Source: a virus
Length of the DNA stretch: 64,000 bases
Direction: 5' to 3' (one strand)
Virus record (IMG/VR): IMGVR_UViG_3300025646_005482
Coordinates: 62,001-126,000 of that record
Shown here: piece after piece, positions 15,050-22,291 of the stretch
Position numbering within the stretch: position 1 is the first letter of the stretch
Layout: each line of letters begins with the position of its first letter
Notes under the pieces: model-generated
Databases searched by the model: none
What the model was told of the DNA's origin: nothing
The model's input: the letters and a program-made list of their open reading frames with translations, nothing else
Program-made: the position numbers and the translations under genes

Positions 15050-15092
15050 GGAGGCTCGCGGCCACGGCGAGACGTGGCCGGCCTCCTTTTTT
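15050..15092 (+). terminator. Rho-independent terminator
   Basis: Outer arms GGAGGC (15050-15055) and GCCTCC (15081-15086), inner arms CGGCCACG (15059-15066) and CGTGGCCG (15073-15080), loop GCGAGA, then six T. It ends the DUF932 operon 6 bases after the stop. Confidence 0.9.
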
Positions 15093-15097
15093 AGTAA

Positions 15098-15105
15098 CAT
15101 AAATA
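15098..15105 (+). promoter_or_regulatory. Late promoter box variant CATAAATA
   Basis: CATAAATA just after the terminator and 26 bases before ATG 15132; one mismatch to the T4 octamer, the same variant as at 29356, 58454 and 61519. Confidence 0.45.
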
Positions 15106-15131
15106 TTATTCCATACAGAGGAGGATTTGTT

Positions 15132-15461
15132 ATGGAATGGATTATTGCAGTAGCTGTGGCACTTGGATTGGCCGCATTTTTCTTTTGGCCGCGAGTGAGC
15201 GAAAAAATCGATGAAGTTCAGGAAGACATCACCGAAGCTCGCGAAAAGGTTGAAGAGAAGTTTGAAGAAGTCATTGAAGATGTTGAAGATGCAGTTAAAG
15301 AAGCATTGAATAATCTTCCGACAAAAGCGCAACTAATGAAACTCACTAAGGCAAAGATCGATGAACTGGCTTCAGAAGTCGGTATCACACTTGATCGACG
15401 TCAAACAAAAGAGAAGATGGTTGCTGACCTTCAGAAGCAAGCTAAAAAAGCGAAACAGTAA
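15132..15461 (+). CDS. Membrane-anchored coiled-coil protein
   Basis: 109 residues. Start set at ATG 15132, 8 bases after GAGGAGG; the longer in-frame start lies in the terminator. One N-terminal membrane segment (WIIAVAVALGLAAFFFW), then a Glu/Lys-rich coiled coil (residues ~24-65) and a basic helical C-terminus (KMVADLQKQAKKAKQ) resembling a SAP/HeH-type DNA-binding helix pair (LMKLTKAKIDELASEVGI). Could tether DNA or replication proteins to the membrane; inferred. Confidence 0.65.
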   Translation: MEWIIAVAVALGLAAFFFWPRVSEKIDEVQEDITEAREKVEEKFEEVIEDVEDAVKEALNNLPTKAQLMKLTKAKIDELASEVGITLDRRQTKEKMVADLQKQAKKAKQ

Positions 15462-15462
15462 T

Positions 15463-15711
15463 ATGACAGAAATAATCGACGATGCTCCGAAGGAGTTCGG
15501 AGCTCAGTCTTTTTTGTTCGAGATAGAAAAGCTACGAGAGAAAGATTCAATCGATTATATGGATGCCATCTTACATTATTGCGAAAGAAACGATATTGAG
15601 ATCGAGGCAGTGGCGCAGTACATTCGAAAGAATCTAGTGCTCAAAGCAAAGATCCAAGAAGAAGCCGAAGATTTAAACTTTTTACAGAAGACAGCAAGAC
15701 TACCTATATAA
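15463..15711 (+). CDS. gp33: Late-transcription co-activator gp33
   Basis: 82 residues from ATG 15463. The segment IEKLREKDSIDYMDAILHYCERNDIEIEAVAQYI resembles marine T4-like gp33 (xSYxDAIxxYCExNxIExExV). In T4, gp33 sits on the RNA polymerase beta flap and links it to the sliding clamp so that gp55-polymerase fires at TATAAATA promoters. The order gp33-gp59-gp32 is the same as in T4, which supports the call. The TATAAATA boxes in this window are the expected targets. Ends on the ATG of gp59. Confidence 0.75.
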   Translation: MTEIIDDAPKEFGAQSFLFEIEKLREKDSIDYMDAILHYCERNDIEIEAVAQYIRKNLVLKAKIQEEAEDLNFLQKTARLPI

Positions 15712-16280
15712 TGGAACCATTTGAGGCATTTCAGAAATATCTTGCGCTCAAGCTTCACTTCGATTCTGAATCCTATGACTACTTCAAGTACCGTGGGAAG
15801 ACGAATGCAAAGAAAGATAAGTTTGATTTAAGGCAAGATCGTTTCTTCTTCCATCGTCTATCAAAGAAAGATGATCTCGAGTTGTACCTAGCCAGCAATC
15901 TGTTTGAAAATCCAGATGCATGGGTAGGACAACTCCTTGATCAAGAATGCGTTGATAGATTTAAAGAAACAAAGAAACGTCATCAGTCCCTGAAATATCT
16001 TTTTCAGCAAGACATGTCACAGTTCGAGAGCTTAGATGACGCGCTCGTGGTTAAGAACGGTGATTACCCTAAGATACTCAACATGTACAACAGAAAGGAG
16101 ATCATGCCTGAAACCATGATAATCCTGAATGCTACGTGTAGGGTATTCTGGTATTGGAAAGAAAACATTTCTGATACTATTATATGGCCGAAGACAATGA
16201 ACAAGCTGTTGAAGTTTCAGCCGTTCGTGAAGTTTGATTTAGAAGATTATGTTGAACTCGTCGGCAATTTATATAAATAA
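15711..16280 (+). CDS. gp59: Helicase loader gp59
   Basis: 189 residues (T4 gp59 is 217). The N-terminus EPFEAFQKYLALKLHFDSESYDYFKY and DRFFFHRLSKK are characteristic of gp59, as is the C-terminal PKTMNKLLKFQPFVKFD. The protein binds forked DNA and gp32 and loads the gp41 helicase. It sits between gp33 and gp32 as in T4. Its last codons contain a TATAAATA box. Confidence 0.88.
   Translation: MEPFEAFQKYLALKLHFDSESYDYFKYRGKTNAKKDKFDLRQDRFFFHRLSKKDDLELYLASNLFENPDAWVGQLLDQECVDRFKETKKRHQSLKYLFQQDMSQFESLDDALVVKNGDYPKILNMYNRKEIMPETMIILNATCRVFWYWKENISDTIIWPKTMNKLLKFQPFVKFDLEDYVELVGNLYK
16272..16279 (+). promoter_or_regulatory. T4-type late promoter box TATAAATA
   Basis: Exact octamer within the end of gp59; the predicted start falls in the G-run at 16281-16292. 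It would give gene 32 a late promoter in addition to the early one at 16293. Confidence 0.45.
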
Positions 16281-16292
16281 GGGGGAGGGGGG

Positions 16293-16321
16293 TTTACAAG
16301 CACTCTCTTTTGTAGTAAGAT
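16293..16321 (+). promoter_or_regulatory. Sigma70-like (early) promoter of gene 32
   Basis: TTTACA at 16293-16298, 17-base spacer, TAAGAT at 16316-16321. Gene 32 starts at 16386 behind AAGGAAA. An unusual G-run (GGGGGAGGGGGG) precedes the -35. Confidence 0.65.
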
Positions 16322-16385
16322 ATACTTGTTATATTATGAATACTGTGAATAAACTGTTTATACATTCGCATACAAGGAAATACAT

Positions 16386-17297
16386 ATGGATTTTGCAAGT
16401 CTAAAATCAAACCGTAAGTCGTCATTCGACAAACTTACAGCAGCCGCTGAGAAAGTAGCCGGCAATCAATCACAAAGCAACGGCCCAGACGAACGCTTTT
16501 GGAAACCCACAGTCGACACAGCAGGTAATGGTTCTGCCATTATCCGATTCTTGCCTGCACCCTCAGGTGAAGATGTGCCTTTCGTCAGATATTGGGACCA
16601 TGGCTTCCAAGGCCCTGGTGGTTGGTACATTGAGAAGTCACTGACTTCTATCGGCCTCGACGATCCTGTCGGTGAATACAACTCTAAGTTGTGGAACTCT
16701 GGTCTTGAGTCTGACAAAGAGATCGCACGTAAGCAGAAGCGTCGTCTTCACTATGTGTCTAATATCTTGGTCGTCTCTGATCCTGCCAATCCTCAGAACG
16801 AAGGCAAAGTCTTCCTCTATGAGTATGGCAAGAAGATCTTTGACAAGATCAATGACCTCATGCATCCCGCCTTCGAAGACGAGGCAGCAGTCAACCCATT
16901 TGATCTGTGGGAAGGTGCCAACTTCCGCCTGCGCATTCGCAAGGTAGAAGGTTATCGTAATTACGACAAGTCAGCATTCGACTCTCCGTCTGCTCTGTCT
17001 AACGATGACAGCGAGCTTGAAACCATTTGGAAACAGGAACATGGTCTTGCCGAGTTCCTCGATCAGAAGAACTTCAAGTCGTACGAAGAGCTTCAGCAGA
17101 AGTTGATGCGTGTACTTGGTGGGTTGCAGCCTGATAGTGTAGCAGAAGATGTACCTAATGCATCACCTGCTGCGCCTGAAGTGGCTCCAGCGTGGACACC
17201 TCCAGCAGCTACAGCAGAACCTGAACCAGCAAAGGAAACAGTCTTCGACGACGATGATGAGTCACTGGATTTCTTTAGGAAGCTTGCTAACGAATAA
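16386..17297 (+). CDS. gp32: Single-stranded DNA-binding protein gp32
   Basis: 303 residues, the T4 length (301). The N-terminal cooperativity (LAST) motif is KSNRKSS at residues 7-13; the OB-fold core includes FWKPTVD, AIIRFLP, RYWDHGF and GGWYIEKS; an acidic tail (FDDDDESLDFFRKL) ends the protein as in T4. The T4 zinc site is gone: where T4 has the CPVC segment this protein reads LDDPVGEYNSKLW, as I recall for cyanophage gp32. It coats single-stranded DNA and organises replication with gp59. Confidence 0.95.
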   Translation: MDFASLKSNRKSSFDKLTAAAEKVAGNQSQSNGPDERFWKPTVDTAGNGSAIIRFLPAPSGEDVPFVRYWDHGFQGPGGWYIEKSLTSIGLDDPVGEYNSKLWNSGLESDKEIARKQKRRLHYVSNILVVSDPANPQNEGKVFLYEYGKKIFDKINDLMHPAFEDEAAVNPFDLWEGANFRLRIRKVEGYRNYDKSAFDSPSALSNDDSELETIWKQEHGLAEFLDQKNFKSYEELQQKLMRVLGGLQPDSVAEDVPNASPAAPEVAPAWTPPAATAEPEPAKETVFDDDDESLDFFRKLANE

Positions 17298-17312
17298 AGC
17301 TTGGGAAGCTTA

Positions 17313-17374
17313 GGGTCGTAGATCTTCAAAAGCGCGAGTCATGCAGTAGCGCGCGGGTCTACGGCCCTTTTTTT
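17313..17374 (+). terminator. Rho-independent terminator after gene 32
   Basis: A 12-pair stem, GGGTCGTAGATC (17313-17324) with GGTCTACGGCCC (17356-17367, two G-T pairs), followed by seven T. The 31-base loop contains GCGCG/CGCGC that could pair inside. It separates gp32 from the convergent leftward tail operon. Confidence 0.85.
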
Positions 17375-19793
17375 ATGTCTGCATTTTGATCCTGACAAAT
17401 GGATCGATTGACATATAGTTAGGTCGAGCACCATCTAAACCTGATTTAGCTTGTGTACCCGCTGGAATAGGTGTTTCTTTCATTGCTTGACCTTGCCTTA
17501 TGATAGGCATAAGAGTAGCTTTGATAGCTTGATCTACAGTTTCATCAACTACTGAATCGATATTTTCTTGTAAACCTGCTAATTTTTCATTAATTGGTTT
17601 TTCTACATTTTCGGCAACTATATTAGCTACATCTTGTTGTATAGCGCCGGGTACTTGTTCTAAAATTTCACTGATAGGTACTACTTCACCCACATCAGGT
17701 AATTGTAAAGTTTCTTGTGCGGCTTCTTTCAAATCACGAATACTTATACCGCCAGGTATTGCATCTTCCATTCTTATGGAATTTTCTTTCATGCGTTTAA
17801 GTGCTTCTGAGCCAGAAATTTTACCTTCTCGTAAGTCTTTGTATATTTGAGCACTTTCGCGAGTATAAAACTTAGTGTCTTCGTAGCTGGTTGATTCTGC
17901 GTCTTCTCCTGTAATACCATCAGTTGAAGTTGGTGTTTCAGCAATTTCAGCAGTAATACCATCTGTAGCTGGTTGTTCCATGACATCTTCACCAGTAATA
18001 CCATCTGTATTTGTTGGAACCTCTACTATCGGATCTTCTTCTACCGGCTCTTCAGCTAGTTTTTTAGCTACAGTGTTTTCAGTAATAGTATCCATAATAT
18101 TATTTAATCCTTCCATACCTACTGCACTAAATACTGCTTCACTTAATGGTGTTCCATGTGTTTCTTGGTATCTTTCTCCTAGATCCAGCCACTCGTCGTA
18201 TATCATATCTTTGAAAGCAGCTTTAATATCTGATTCTGATTCTGCAACGTCAAACATTCCTTCGCCCAATATATCAGCGAACTTATCTACATCAGCCATA
18301 CCGCTATATTTTTCTTCCATTTCTTCATCAGATGTGGCTTCTACATCTTCTAAATCAACATCGCCACCACCAAACATCATCTCGCCCAATTTTTCATCAA
18401 TTTCGGTATTGTCTGCAATTAGCTTTCCTGCCATATATCCGACACCAGCTGCGGCAGTAACACCTGCAGCAACTGCTAAAACTGGTGCGGCAGCAACTAA
18501 TAATGCTGGAGCAGCAACACCCATTGCAGTCGCGGCCGCTACACCGCCTGATGCTGCTAATCCTGCAACACCAGTAATAGTAGAAGCTGTCAATAGAGCG
18601 CCTGACACACCTTCTTCAGACGCAGCAATAGCTTGATCTAATAGACCCACTTCTTCTTCAGCTACAGGTTCTTCTTCAGATCCGTCGTCTACACCATCGT
18701 CATCAGGAGGATCGAGACCCAACTCTCGCATTTGATCATCGGTAAGATATTCACCTTCTTGTGCATCTTCTAAAGATGAAGCATATTGCTTATCGTCTGT
18801 TGGATCTGCTGCGCCTTCTTCTTCTTGTATTTCTGGTTCTTCTTCATCATCTGTAAGCCACGCACCTACATCATCTGCAAATAATGCTATAGCGCCCATC
18901 GTAGCGACGTTCATTGCTCTCGTAAGGAAACCTGCTGTTTTAGCAGTGACATAACCAGCGGCTAAACCAGCTCCTAACATCACAGCACCAGTAATAGGAC
19001 CTCTTTTCTTTTCTTGGTCATTTTCGTCGCGACGTCTTTCATTAGCTCTGTTAGTAGCTAAATTTAAACCAATAGCATCTTTCAGAGCCTTTTTAATTAG
19101 ATTTAAATTAGCATTTGTAATTACTAATTGTTTATTGAGTTCGTCAGTTTGACCTCTCAAAGCATCAGTAATTTTAAACAGTTGACCAATTTCAGCTATT
19201 CGTGATGGTATAATAGTACCCGATTGAATAAATGGGTATCCGCCTTCTTCATCAAGCTCAATGTCTTCAACTGCTGTAACTTTAATTAGAGACGATGCTC
19301 TCTCTTCTTCAGGCAATTCAATTCTTGGTATTGAAACTGCAAGAGCCTGTGGCATCCATGATAGATCAATAGTTTTATCTAATATTTCGGCAGGTGTTTT
19401 CTGAGGTGGTTCGGCAGTTCCAGGCGCACCGACTGGTGTGTTTGGTGGGTCTTCACTACCACCTAACATAGAACCAATTAAGCCGCCGACACCACCTGTT
19501 CCAAGCATTCCTTTTAGTTTGCCTTTAAAACCTGTGGTACCGCTTTTGACTTTTGCGTTTTTCTTTATTCGTTTTGCTTCACGCTGTTGTCTCAGCTGTT
19601 TGGCCTGATTTTTTCGAGCTTTAATTTCTTTTGGTGATCTTTGAGCAGGCGGTTTTCCTTTTGAACTTTTTACTAGTTCTTTTTGTTTTTTAGCTTTTTT
19701 CTTTGCAACAGTTTTTGCGCCCTTCTTGGCACCGAGCGTCACAAGACTTTTTGCCGCTTTTAGTATTCCGCCTACGACTGCTCCTGCACCCAT
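17373..19793 (-). CDS. Putative tail tape-measure protein
   Basis: 806 residues. Very basic N-terminus (residues 1-95), a predicted helical middle with two long Ala/Gly-rich hydrophobic stretches (around 268-300 and 395-450), acidic linkers, three short repeats of a TDGIT(G/A)E unit near 590-640, and a helical C-terminus. No similarity to T4 gp29 can be read directly. The call rests on synteny: it follows a tail-tube-like gene and a chaperone with a -1 extension, the standard place for the tape measure. Its ATG overlaps the stop of that extension. A virion-injected membrane-active protein is the alternative. Confidence 0.6.
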   Translation of the reverse strand: MGAGAVVGGILKAAKSLVTLGAKKGAKTVAKKKAKKQKELVKSSKGKPPAQRSPKEIKARKNQAKQLRQQREAKRIKKNAKVKSGTTGFKGKLKGMLGTGGVGGLIGSMLGGSEDPPNTPVGAPGTAEPPQKTPAEILDKTIDLSWMPQALAVSIPRIELPEEERASSLIKVTAVEDIELDEEGGYPFIQSGTIIPSRIAEIGQLFKITDALRGQTDELNKQLVITNANLNLIKKALKDAIGLNLATNRANERRRDENDQEKKRGPITGAVMLGAGLAAGYVTAKTAGFLTRAMNVATMGAIALFADDVGAWLTDDEEEPEIQEEEGAADPTDDKQYASSLEDAQEGEYLTDDQMRELGLDPPDDDGVDDGSEEEPVAEEEVGLLDQAIAASEEGVSGALLTASTITGVAGLAASGGVAAATAMGVAAPALLVAAAPVLAVAAGVTAAAGVGYMAGKLIADNTEIDEKLGEMMFGGGDVDLEDVEATSDEEMEEKYSGMADVDKFADILGEGMFDVAESESDIKAAFKDMIYDEWLDLGERYQETHGTPLSEAVFSAVGMEGLNNIMDTITENTVAKKLAEEPVEEDPIVEVPTNTDGITGEDVMEQPATDGITAEIAETPTSTDGITGEDAESTSYEDTKFYTRESAQIYKDLREGKISGSEALKRMKENSIRMEDAIPGGISIRDLKEAAQETLQLPDVGEVVPISEILEQVPGAIQQDVANIVAENVEKPINEKLAGLQENIDSVVDETVDQAIKATLMPIIRQGQAMKETPIPAGTQAKSGLDGARPNYMSIDPFVRIKMQT

Positions 19794-19983
19794 TATAGAT
19801 CGCCTATCTCTACTTGATTTTTATTCTTTTTCTTTTCTATCTTTTCTTTAATCAAATCTACCCATACCTCTCTTTCGAAAGGTATCATATTCTCTATTTC
19901 AGGTATCGTAATCGGGTGGAACTGAGTCAAATTAAACGTGAGTTTGTAGTGAGAGTATAAATCGAGATAACTCAGCCCAATAT
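19793..19983 (-). CDS. -1 frameshift extension of the tail assembly chaperone
   Basis: This frame has no good start codon (only CTG at 19975). It is read if ribosomes slip -1 on the T7 run at 19990-19984, continuing YIGLSYLDLYSHYKLTFNL and on for about 63 residues to the TAA overlapping the tape-measure ATG. The content (LTQFHPITIPEIENMIPFER, then a charged helix) resembles the C-terminal parts of G-T-type chaperones, which recruit to the tape measure. Alternatively it is a separate 60-residue protein from CTG. Confidence 0.6.
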
Positions 19984-20685
19984 AAAAAAATCGTTAAGAT
20001 TCCTGAATACTACCTTCTTATTTTTATTATTGCTATTTGTATAGTTAACAACATGTTCAATCTTGGGCATATTATCAAAGAATTTGCCGATTGTCTTATA
20101 ATGTTCAACTGGTAGCATTTCTAAAAATGTATCTTGTTCTACTTTTGATTCTTGATCCCAAGCATAAACATCATCTTCATCAAATACAGCATCGATACAT
20201 GCTTTTATCAGTTCGTACGTAATTTCAGTAATGTCTTCCAAATTTTTAATTTTTTCTGAGACAGCAGGAGTTGGATACTTCATCATCAATCCAATTCCTC
20301 CATCTAATTCAATCTTGTTATTATGATTCTCGTCGGGCATCTTCATCTCTACATCATTTAAATCAAGAGATAGTTTATATTCAATTCCATCGTCACTATC
20401 AACTACCTTAAAATTAATAATATTACCCACAGACACAGATCTAATCTTAATGAACAACCATTCGAGATCAAATGTTGCGCATTTGTCGATGTCAAATGCA
20501 TCCATCACAATACAATTATTAATCACTGTTCTAATTGCATTGTATACTTCGTTTACTTCTCCCGTTTCTTTTGCTAACAATAAGATTTTTTCTTCTTTAA
20601 CAAGGAAAGGTCTATAATAAATTGGTTTGCCAGTTGACGGCAGAGTAGTCTGAAAAGTGGGACTACTGATTTTTGGTAAAGCCAT
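19972..20685 (-). CDS. T4 gp26/gp51-family baseplate protein, probable tail assembly chaperone
   Basis: 237 residues. LPSTGKPIYYRPFLVKEEKILLLAKET near the N-terminus and IKIRSVSVGNIINFKV are typical of the family Pfam names T4_baseplate (gp26-type; recalled). The end of the gene holds a T7 run and a -1 frame extension, and the tape-measure-like gene follows, so I propose it acts as the G-like chaperone, with the shifted product as G-T. ATG lies 12 bases after the tail-tube-like gene. If the frameshift is wrong, it is simply the hub protein gp26. Confidence 0.75.
   Translation of the reverse strand: MALPKISSPTFQTTLPSTGKPIYYRPFLVKEEKILLLAKETGEVNEVYNAIRTVINNCIVMDAFDIDKCATFDLEWLFIKIRSVSVGNIINFKVVDSDDGIEYKLSLDLNDVEMKMPDENHNNKIELDGGIGLMMKYPTPAVSEKIKNLEDITEITYELIKACIDAVFDEDDVYAWDQESKVEQDTFLEMLPVEHYKTIGKFFDNMPKIEHVVNYTNSNNKNKKVVFRNLNDFFILG
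19984..19990 (-). other. Candidate -1 ribosomal frameshift site
   Basis: On the coding strand GAT-TTT-TTT-ATA contains the heptamer T-TTT-TTT in the zero frame, 9 bases before the zero-frame TGA. Slippage by -1 leads exactly into the open frame running to 19793. Confidence 0.55.
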
Positions 20686-20697
20686 TATGAAACTCCA

Positions 20698-21219
20698 TTA
20701 CGATACTGTAAATCGTGTAAACCTATAATTAACTGAAAATTTAGCTATCTCATCGTGTTGACCCCATCCTAATTGTATTGGTTCTACAACAATAGGAAAG
20801 GCTTCGATGAATTTTATTGTTTTGACTTTGGTTTTGTTATGTCTTTTATAAACATTTAAATCCATGTCGACAACATAATCAAAGAGAAACTTAGCTGAGA
20901 ATGCATCTGCGCCATCTAAGTCAACAATTTTATTTGCCCAATTTCTATATGTCTGATATATCTCAGCTTCTTCATCAACCGTATGCATCATACTCACTTC
21001 TTGAGGATTATACTTATACGGGATATTATAGATTAATCCATTTCCATACGGAGAAAAATTATCTACAGAAGAAAATGCGATACCAGGCATCGACGCAGTT
21101 TCTGTTCTAATTAAAATTTGATCGCCATTACCACCTGGAGGTGTAACGACCAATTCGTACATGCTCGCTGGCAAACTATCTTTTGTTTGTGATTTCCATG
21201 CGTCAATTGATAATGACAT
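20698..21219 (-). CDS. Tail-tube-like protein (gp19/gp54 family)
   Basis: 173 residues, near the size of T4 tube protein gp19 (163). SMYELVVTPPGGNGDQILIRTETASMPGIAFSSVD and the FIEAFPIVVEPIQLGWGQHDEIAKFSVNYRFTRF ending follow the gp19 fold pattern. It is either the tube protein or a short gp54-type tube initiator; the main gp18/gp19 pair usually lies elsewhere in T4-like genomes, so I favour an initiator or second tube protein. Confidence 0.75.
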   Translation of the reverse strand: MSLSIDAWKSQTKDSLPASMYELVVTPPGGNGDQILIRTETASMPGIAFSSVDNFSPYGNGLIYNIPYKYNPQEVSMMHTVDEEAEIYQTYRNWANKIVDLDGADAFSAKFLFDYVVDMDLNVYKRHNKTKVKTIKFIEAFPIVVEPIQLGWGQHDEIAKFSVNYRFTRFTVS

Positions 21220-21220
21220 T

Positions 21221-21823
21221 TTACGATCTCTGAATTAGTTGTTTAGAATCTTTCCAGACAACTGCTTGTTGTCTCTTTCTAAATCTCTGTGTTGGTAACA
21301 TGAGTGCGATGTCCCAATCATCGTATGGTATCCACAGATATCGTGATCTTACTTGATTAAATAAGTATCGTTTTACGGTGGGCCTAAAGTATTTATATTT
21401 GGCGGCAGAGTTCAAAAATCCATAGCTCAATCTTAATTTCTTTGATTCTCTCAGATTGTCTTGTCTTTGTATAGTATACAATCTATCCATCAGTCTAGCA
21501 CGAAATAGAGGAGGTAGATAGTGCAGATTCATTCCTAAAAATCCATCTTTATATCTCTCAAGAACAAATATTAATGGAAACATATCATAGTACGGTAAAG
21601 TTTCTTTATGTTTAGGATCATACATAAACATATACATACGGCCGACATCGAGATTCACTAATTTATTATATGTTCTGGCTCTATTCTTTAGCTCTCGTCT
21701 CGTATTCACGGCTTTGATAGAGGAAGCCTTATCACGATACCAATCACGTGCTTCTTCTGTGCCAGCCTCTACACCTTCTGCTCTACCTTCATCAGCTATC
21801 TTTTGAAAGATATATGTTGCCAT
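21221..21823 (-). CDS. gp2: Putative DNA end protector / head-completion protein gp2-like
   Basis: 200 residues from ATG 21823, which overlaps the gp4 stop (TAATG); a longer start would run into gp4. The core GRMYMFMYDPKHKETLPYYDMFPLIFVLERYKDGFLGMNLHYLPP is what I recall for cyanophage proteins labelled gp2. It lies next to gp4, as gene 2 does in T4. In T4, gp2 protects packaged DNA ends from RecBCD. The protein is very basic and aromatic. Confidence 0.6.
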   Translation of the reverse strand: MATYIFQKIADEGRAEGVEAGTEEARDWYRDKASSIKAVNTRRELKNRARTYNKLVNLDVGRMYMFMYDPKHKETLPYYDMFPLIFVLERYKDGFLGMNLHYLPPLFRARLMDRLYTIQRQDNLRESKKLRLSYGFLNSAAKYKYFRPTVKRYLFNQVRSRYLWIPYDDWDIALMLPTQRFRKRQQAVVWKDSKQLIQRS

Positions 21824-22269
21824 TAGAATTTTAATCCTAGTTCGTTTTCTGTGAGGATGACAAAATCCCAACCTCGTTCTTTACAATATTTATTTGCTGC
21901 AGTCCATTTCGAAGAATTTATACCCCACGTCTTCACTTCATATAAATACTTCTTAGTAAGTTTATTTTGCGCAGTTGGCTCTACGGTTTCTTTGTGAGGT
22001 TTGATCTCAACTACCACCGTATCAGTTTTACCGTCGCGATTGATCTTCTTGACCCAAAAATCTGGAAAGTATCGATGTACTCGTCCGTCTATCGGTGACC
22101 TATATGGAATGATTAGCTCTTCACTTGCCCATTCTAAAACACCTTTTTCGGAATCGAGATAACGCATAAAGAATAGCTCCCATCTACTTCTATAAATAAT
22201 GTTGGTGGGATCACCTCGATACTTACTCGGATTTTTAGGTTTAAAGACACCTTTATAAGTCTTAGCCAT
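21823..22269 (-). CDS. gp4: Head completion protein gp4
   Basis: 148 residues from ATG 22269 (an upstream ATG at 22293 lies before the predicted late transcription start). Starts MAKTYKGVFKPKNPSKYRGD and has YRSRWELFFMRYLD, IPYRSPIDGRVHRYFPDFWVK and VVEIKPHKE: the D-x11-ExK arrangement of a PD-(D/E)XK nuclease-like fold seen in gp4. It finishes the DNA-filled head before tail joining. First gene of the leftward tail/head operon. Confidence 0.88.
   Translation of the reverse strand: MAKTYKGVFKPKNPSKYRGDPTNIIYRSRWELFFMRYLDSEKGVLEWASEELIIPYRSPIDGRVHRYFPDFWVKKINRDGKTDTVVVEIKPHKETVEPTAQNKLTKKYLYEVKTWGINSSKWTAANKYCKERGWDFVILTENELGLKF
22191..22198 (+). promoter_or_regulatory. T4-type late promoter box TATAAATA, rightward
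   Basis: Exact octamer on the plus strand inside the leftward gp4 gene, about 94 bases before the gp48 ATG. It is the best candidate to start the long rightward baseplate operon; the alternative at 21941-21948 is further away. Confidence 0.5.
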
Positions 22270-22274
22270 TAAAC

Positions 22275-22282
22275 TATTTATA
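22275..22282 (-). promoter_or_regulatory. T4-type late promoter box, leftward
   Basis: TATTTATA on the given strand (TATAAATA leftward), ending 5 bases before the gp4 ATG at 22269. Predicted start at the A of the ATG. Confidence 0.6.
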
Positions 22283-22291
22283 GGATTTCTC

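Noticed and set aside
17980-18636. Plus-strand open frame of 218 codons opposite the tape-measure-like gene
   Set aside because: Ser/Ala/Pro-rich antisense of an Ala/Glu-rich gene; no promoter or ribosome site.
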